The position numbers and the translations under genes are program-made. This document shows positions 6,769-9,694 of a stretch of DNA of 9,694 bases, piece after piece. The DNA comes from BM714 sp964644525 (GTDB lineage Bacteria; Bacillota; Clostridia; Peptostreptococcales; BM714). The stretch's first letter is position 1; the number at the start of each line of letters is the position of its first letter. The notes under the pieces are model-generated. The model was not told where the DNA came from. It made no database searches and saw only the letters and a program-made list of their open reading frames with translations. The stretch spans positions 1 to 9,694 of the forward strand of contig CAZXWC010000061.1 of NCBI GenBank assembly GCA_964644525.1, read 5' to 3'.

Positions 6769-6975
6769 ATGAAAGTTAAAGTGAGGCAGGAGAGATGCAA
6801 GGAATGCGGCATATGCGTGGCAAATTGTCCCAAGAAGGCCATTTCATTCAGCGAAGAAATAAGCGTAACAGGATACAGGCCGGTTGTTGTTGATGACGAT
6901 CTGTGCATAGGATGTGGAATATGCTATACGATGTGCCCGGACTGGGTGTTTGAAATCTTAGGAGACAGGGGGTAG
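6769..6975 (+). CDS. korD: 2-oxoacid:ferredoxin oxidoreductase, delta (2[4Fe-4S]) subunit
   Basis: This 68-residue ferredoxin-like subunit carries electrons from the thiamine diphosphate centre of the complex to external ferredoxin. Two complete C-x2-C-x2-C-x3-CP motifs are present: cysteines 10, 13, 16, 20 and 46, 49, 52, 56. Each motif supplies three ligands to one cluster and the fourth to the other in this fold. I chose ATG at 6769 because a G-rich ribosome binding site (GGGGG, 6754-6758) lies 10 bases upstream and the residues then begin directly with the ferredoxin fold. An upstream TTG at 6682 would add 29 residues unlike the family. It is the first gene of a four-gene operon, 4 bases from the alpha-subunit gene, in the delta-alpha-beta-gamma order common for Vor and Kor enzymes. 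Confidence 0.92.
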   Translation: MKVKVRQERCKECGICVANCPKKAISFSEEISVTGYRPVVVDDDLCIGCGICYTMCPDWVFEILGDRG

Positions 6976-6979
6976 TAAA

Positions 6980-8038
6980 ATGGAAGACATGATGAAAGGC
7001 AATCACGTATTTGCGGAAGCGGCAATAAGAGCGGGCGCAAGATTTTATGCAGGATACCCGATTACACCATCTACGGAGATAATGGAATATCTCTCAACAA
7101 GAATGGATGAAGTCGGCGGAGTTTTCATACAGGCTGAAAGCGAGCAGTCGTCAATGAACATATTGGTAGGAGCGGCGGCTTCGGGAGTGAGGTGCTTTAC
7201 TGCATCTTCCAGCGTTGGAATGACCCTCAAGCAGGAAGCCATATCCCATTTGGCAGACGAGAACCTGCCCTATCTTGCGATAAATGTAGTAAGATACGGA
7301 AACGGGCTGGGAACACTTCTTTCAGGTCAATCTGACTATCACAGGGATACAAGAGGCGGTGGAAGCGGGGACTACAGGCACTTTGTATTCTCGCCATACA
7401 GCCTTCCTGAAGCTGTTGAACTTATTTCTCATGCCTTTGACCTTGGAGACAAGTACGGAATGGGAGCAATCCTCCACACCGAGGCGTCGCTTGGTCAAAT
7501 GATGGAGCCTTGCGGTTTCCCTGAAATGAAAACTGTGGAAAGAAGGCCGGGATGCATTGATGGAACCTTCAGCAAGGAAAGAATATCCCCCCTTTACAGG
7601 GACAGATATGCGGAAGCGCTTGAAATGAAGGAAAGATATGACCGTGCAAGAGAAAACGAGCAGATGTGGAAGTCTGAGAACATTGAGGATGCCGAATATG
7701 TTCTGCTAGCCTACGGACTGGCAGGAAGATCTGTTATAGGAGCGGTCGAGCAGCTTAGAGAAGAAGGTCACAAAGTTGGTTATATAAGGCCCATAACCTT
7801 ATGGCCCTACCCGGAAAAGGCTTTTGAAGAAGTCAATCCAAATGTGAAGGGCTTCATATCAGTAGAAGAAAATGCAACGGGTCAAATGGTTGACGACATT
7901 GCGCTTACACTTAAAAAATCCGAGCTTAGAGAAAAGCCGGTATATTGCCTTGCTTATGCATACGGTGTTCCGCCAATGAAGAAAATCAAGGCGGATTTCA
8001 TCAAAATCAAAAATGGTGAAATGAAGGAGGTATACTAA
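6980..8038 (+). CDS. vorB: 2-oxoacid:ferredoxin oxidoreductase, alpha subunit (VorB-like)
   Basis: This 352-residue subunit works with the beta subunit to oxidise a 2-oxoacid with coenzyme A, giving acyl-CoA, CO2 and reduced ferredoxin. The family motif GYPITPSTEI lies at residues 25-34; the corresponding segment lines the substrate pocket in pyruvate:ferredoxin oxidoreductase. The segment at residues 126-133 (GGGSGDYR) is close to the GGGHGDYR of VorB-type subunits, those annotated for branched-chain 2-oxoacids. The loop at 105-109 reads RYGNG, where from memory VorB proteins usually have RGGPG, so substrate preference may differ. Length is normal for the family. The ribosome binding site GGGGGT overlaps the stop of the delta gene 4 bases upstream, which suggests coupled translation. 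The symbol follows VorB-type naming; KorA would be equally defensible. Confidence 0.9.
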   Translation: MEDMMKGNHVFAEAAIRAGARFYAGYPITPSTEIMEYLSTRMDEVGGVFIQAESEQSSMNILVGAAASGVRCFTASSSVGMTLKQEAISHLADENLPYLAINVVRYGNGLGTLLSGQSDYHRDTRGGGSGDYRHFVFSPYSLPEAVELISHAFDLGDKYGMGAILHTEASLGQMMEPCGFPEMKTVERRPGCIDGTFSKERISPLYRDRYAEALEMKERYDRARENEQMWKSENIEDAEYVLLAYGLAGRSVIGAVEQLREEGHKVGYIRPITLWPYPEKAFEEVNPNVKGFISVEENATGQMVDDIALTLKKSELREKPVYCLAYAYGVPPMKKIKADFIKIKNGEMKEVY

Positions 8039-8039
8039 A

Positions 8040-8783
8040 ATGGCTGTAGCAAAAAAAGTGCCTGAAATACTTACAAATCAGATATCCTACTGTCCGGGTT
8101 GCGGCCATGGAGTAGTTGTGAGGCTTATCGCAGAATGCATAGAGGAACTCGATATGCAAAGAAACAGCATATGGAGCATAGGGGTAGGATGCTATTCCCT
8201 TATGGGAGCGTCTCTCGACCTCGACAAAATCGACAGCCTTCACGGAAGAGGGGCCGCGGTTTGCACTGGTCTAAAGAGGTGTAATCCCGAAACGCTGGTA
8301 ATCTCATACCAGGGAGACGGAGACGCCTACAGCATAGGAATAGGCGAAAGCGTAAGTGCCGCCTACAGAAACGAAAACATAACTGTAATAACAGTGAACA
8401 ATACAAATTACGGAATGACCGGCGGACAGATGAGCGCTACAACAATGCCGGGCCAGAGGACCACGACATCTCCTTTGGGAAGGGACTGCGCAAGCACCGG
8501 AATGCCGATCAAGTTCCCTGAGATGATAGCGGGATCCTTCCCCGACGTGGCATATGTTGCAAGAGGCGCAACGACAACACCTGCATATGTAAACAAACTC
8601 AAGGGCTATATAATGAATGCTTTCAAAGCCCAGCTGAACAATGAGGGCTATTCACTCGTCGAGGTCCTGTCTCCATGTCCCACCAACTGGAAGATGACTC
8701 CTCTCCAAGCAGTTGAAAGGGTCAACAATGAACTGGTCGAGTATTATCCTTTAGGTGAATTAAAGACAAGGGAGGACAAATAG
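8040..8783 (+). CDS. korB: 2-oxoacid:ferredoxin oxidoreductase, beta (thiamine diphosphate) subunit
   Basis: This 247-residue subunit binds thiamine diphosphate and carries out the decarboxylation step. Visible motifs are CPGCGH at residues 18-23, HGR at 68-70, the cofactor motif GDGD at 92-95 and the closing NN at 120-121 followed by YGMTGGQ at 124-130. The motif spacing and the C-terminal segment with CPTNW match Vor/Kor-type beta subunits. Those are shorter than pyruvate-specific subunits. The ribosome binding site AAGGAGG lies 9 bases before the ATG, inside the end of the alpha gene, and only one base separates the two genes. Co-translation with the alpha subunit is therefore likely. Confidence 0.93.
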   Translation: MAVAKKVPEILTNQISYCPGCGHGVVVRLIAECIEELDMQRNSIWSIGVGCYSLMGASLDLDKIDSLHGRGAAVCTGLKRCNPETLVISYQGDGDAYSIGIGESVSAAYRNENITVITVNNTNYGMTGGQMSATTMPGQRTTTSPLGRDCASTGMPIKFPEMIAGSFPDVAYVARGATTTPAYVNKLKGYIMNAFKAQLNNEGYSLVEVLSPCPTNWKMTPLQAVERVNNELVEYYPLGELKTREDK

Positions 8784-8785
8784 AT

Positions 8786-9322
8786 ATGAAAGAAGTATTG
8801 TTTGCCGGATTGGGTGGACAGGGCGTACTGACCGCGGGCCTTGTCATTTCCCAAATCGCCGTATCCAAAGATATGAATGCAACATGGATTCCGCAATACG
8901 GCGCCGCAATGCGCGGAGGAACAGCCAACTGCACGGTTAAATTTGGTGAGGGAATGATCTACAATCCTTCACAGGAAGAGCCTGACATATTGCTGGCAAT
9001 GAACAACCCATCCTTCCAAAAGTTTGTGGGTCTTGTCGCTCCGGGTGGAACTGTGGTTATAGACAGCTCTCTGGTAACATGCGACACAAATGTAAGGGAC
9101 GACATAAAAATCGTTTCACTTCCGTCTTCTGAAATGGCGCTAGAAATAGGGCATGCAAAAGGAGCAAATATAGTAATGGCGGGAGTGATAGCAAAAGTAT
9201 CCGGAGACTTCACTGAAAAAGAAGGCCTTGATGGAATGAATGCCATGTTCAACAAAAAAGGAAAAGGAAAATTTGAAGAAATGAATACAAAAGCCTTCAA
9301 GCTCGGATACAATTTCATTTAG
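8786..9322 (+). CDS. korC: 2-oxoacid:ferredoxin oxidoreductase, gamma subunit
   Basis: This 178-residue protein belongs to the POR/KOR gamma family, the fourth part of the complex; in related enzymes this domain contributes to coenzyme A binding. The N-terminal GLGGQGV motif is at residues 8-14 and the conserved YGAAMRGGTANC at 38-49. Length is typical for a stand-alone gamma subunit. The start follows the beta-subunit stop by 2 bases, with the ribosome binding site GGGAGG 10 bases upstream. With this gene the operon encodes a complete four-subunit enzyme of about 845 residues in total. The pair of hairpin arms at 9338-9380 comes just after the stop codon. Confidence 0.92.
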   Translation: MKEVLFAGLGGQGVLTAGLVISQIAVSKDMNATWIPQYGAAMRGGTANCTVKFGEGMIYNPSQEEPDILLAMNNPSFQKFVGLVAPGGTVVIDSSLVTCDTNVRDDIKIVSLPSSEMALEIGHAKGANIVMAGVIAKVSGDFTEKEGLDGMNAMFNKKGKGKFEEMNTKAFKLGYNFI

Positions 9323-9337
9323 TTGGTCATTTAGGAA

Positions 9338-9380
9338 TGGCGGTTGCCGGACAATTCGAAAAAGGATATGGCAACCGCCA
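9338..9380. repeat. Perfect 11-bp inverted repeat after korC
   Basis: TGGCGGTTGCC at 9338-9348 and GGCAACCGCCA at 9370-9380 are exact reverse complements around a 21-base loop. The stem is GC-rich and begins 15 bases after the korC stop. No run of T follows on either strand, so it does not look like a normal intrinsic terminator. It may reduce read-through, protect the 3' end of the operon mRNA or mark a processing site before the aminotransferase gene. Confidence 0.6.
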
Positions 9381-9468
9381 ATACTACATATTGCATTAAG
9401 ATTTAAGGCTTGCAAAGGATTATATACAGATAAAAGAAACAACAAAAAAATTGTGGGAGGAGTCAAAT

Positions 9469-9694
9469 ATGATATCTCGAAAAATGCAGGAATCACTTAA
9501 AGGAAGTTCTGTAATAAGACAGATGTTTGAAGAAGGAAACAGGCTTGCCAAGATTTACGGAGCCGAAAATGTATTCGACTTCAGCATAGGAAACCCAAAC
9601 GTCAAGCCGCCTGAGAGAGTGAAGACAGCGATCAAGGAGATTCTTGACCAAGAGGATCCGAATTTCCTGCACGGATACATGAGCAATTCAGGAT
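9469..9694 (+). CDS. PLP-dependent class I/II aminotransferase, 5' part only
   Basis: The first 75 codons are present and the gene runs off the window. The N-terminus reads MISRKMQESL and later contains VFDFSIGNPNVKPP (residues 35-48) and HGYMSNSG (68-75). This layout is typical of fold-type I aminotransferases of the aspartate aminotransferase superfamily. The PLP lysine lies beyond the window, so activity cannot be judged. A strong ribosome binding site GGGAGGAG lies 6 bases before the ATG. I see no convincing promoter in the 146 bases after korC, so it may be read through from the oxidoreductase operon. Its position suggests that it makes, or uses, the 2-oxoacid handled by that enzyme (inference). 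Confidence 0.85.
   Translation, partial: MISRKMQESLKGSSVIRQMFEEGNRLAKIYGAENVFDFSIGNPNVKPPERVKTAIKEILDQEDPNFLHGYMSNSG

Noticed and set aside
8959..9318. Antisense open frame of 119 codons across korC
   Set aside because: The plus strand carries the conserved gamma-subunit motifs; the antisense frame has no start signal or family pattern.
9391..9428. Promoter for the aminotransferase gene from TTGCAT and TATATA boxes
   Set aside because: The spacing between TTGCAT at 9391 and the TATATA region is about 24 bases, too long for a sigma-A type promoter, and no other pair fits.

Overview
The window looks like a chromosomal stretch of an anaerobic, low-GC Gram-positive bacterium of the Clostridia type. 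This is inferred from AT-rich intergenic DNA, purine-rich Shine-Dalgarno sites (AAAGGAG, AAGGAGG, GGGAGG), housekeeping-type promoters (TATAAT boxes) and a four-subunit ferredoxin-dependent 2-oxoacid oxidoreductase beside an aminotransferase. That last pairing is typical of amino-acid-fermenting anaerobes. I see no transposase, phage gene, CRISPR array, tRNA or rRNA.

Left part (1-2350): a long non-coding leader precedes a BCCT-family transporter gene (529-2151), probably for glycine betaine or a related trimethylammonium compound. The leader holds two candidate promoters (-10 boxes at 220-225 and 354-359) and, downstream of both, a strong intrinsic-terminator-like hairpin (389-434). This suggests either transcription attenuation or a short leader RNA. 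Two further hairpins follow the transporter stop codon.

Middle part (2299-6624): a small, very basic, membrane-anchored protein of unknown function (2357-2767) converges through a shared bidirectional terminator with a minus-strand gene (2832-4295). The minus-strand gene encodes a membrane-anchored beta-propeller-like protein of the DUF5050 type with seven repeats of about 40 residues. It has a near-consensus promoter of its own. Divergent from it is a multi-pass membrane HD-GYP protein (about 4571-6490), a predicted cyclic-di-GMP phosphodiesterase with a GAF-like middle domain. A sequence resembling a Fur-family operator overlaps its -35 region. The gene ends at a clear intrinsic terminator (6595-6624).

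Right part (6769-9694): a tight operon encodes the delta (ferredoxin), alpha, beta (thiamine diphosphate) and gamma subunits of a Vor/Kor-type 2-oxoacid:ferredoxin oxidoreductase, with gaps of 4, 1 and 2 bases. A perfect 11-bp inverted repeat without a U-tract follows. The start of a class I/II PLP aminotransferase then runs off the window. Together the enzymes could convert an amino acid to its 2-oxoacid and then to an acyl-CoA plus reduced ferredoxin. The substrate cannot be fixed from sequence alone. I found no clear new multi-gene system; the best second looks are the transporter leader, the operator-like site, the orphan sensor domain and the variant alpha-subunit loop.
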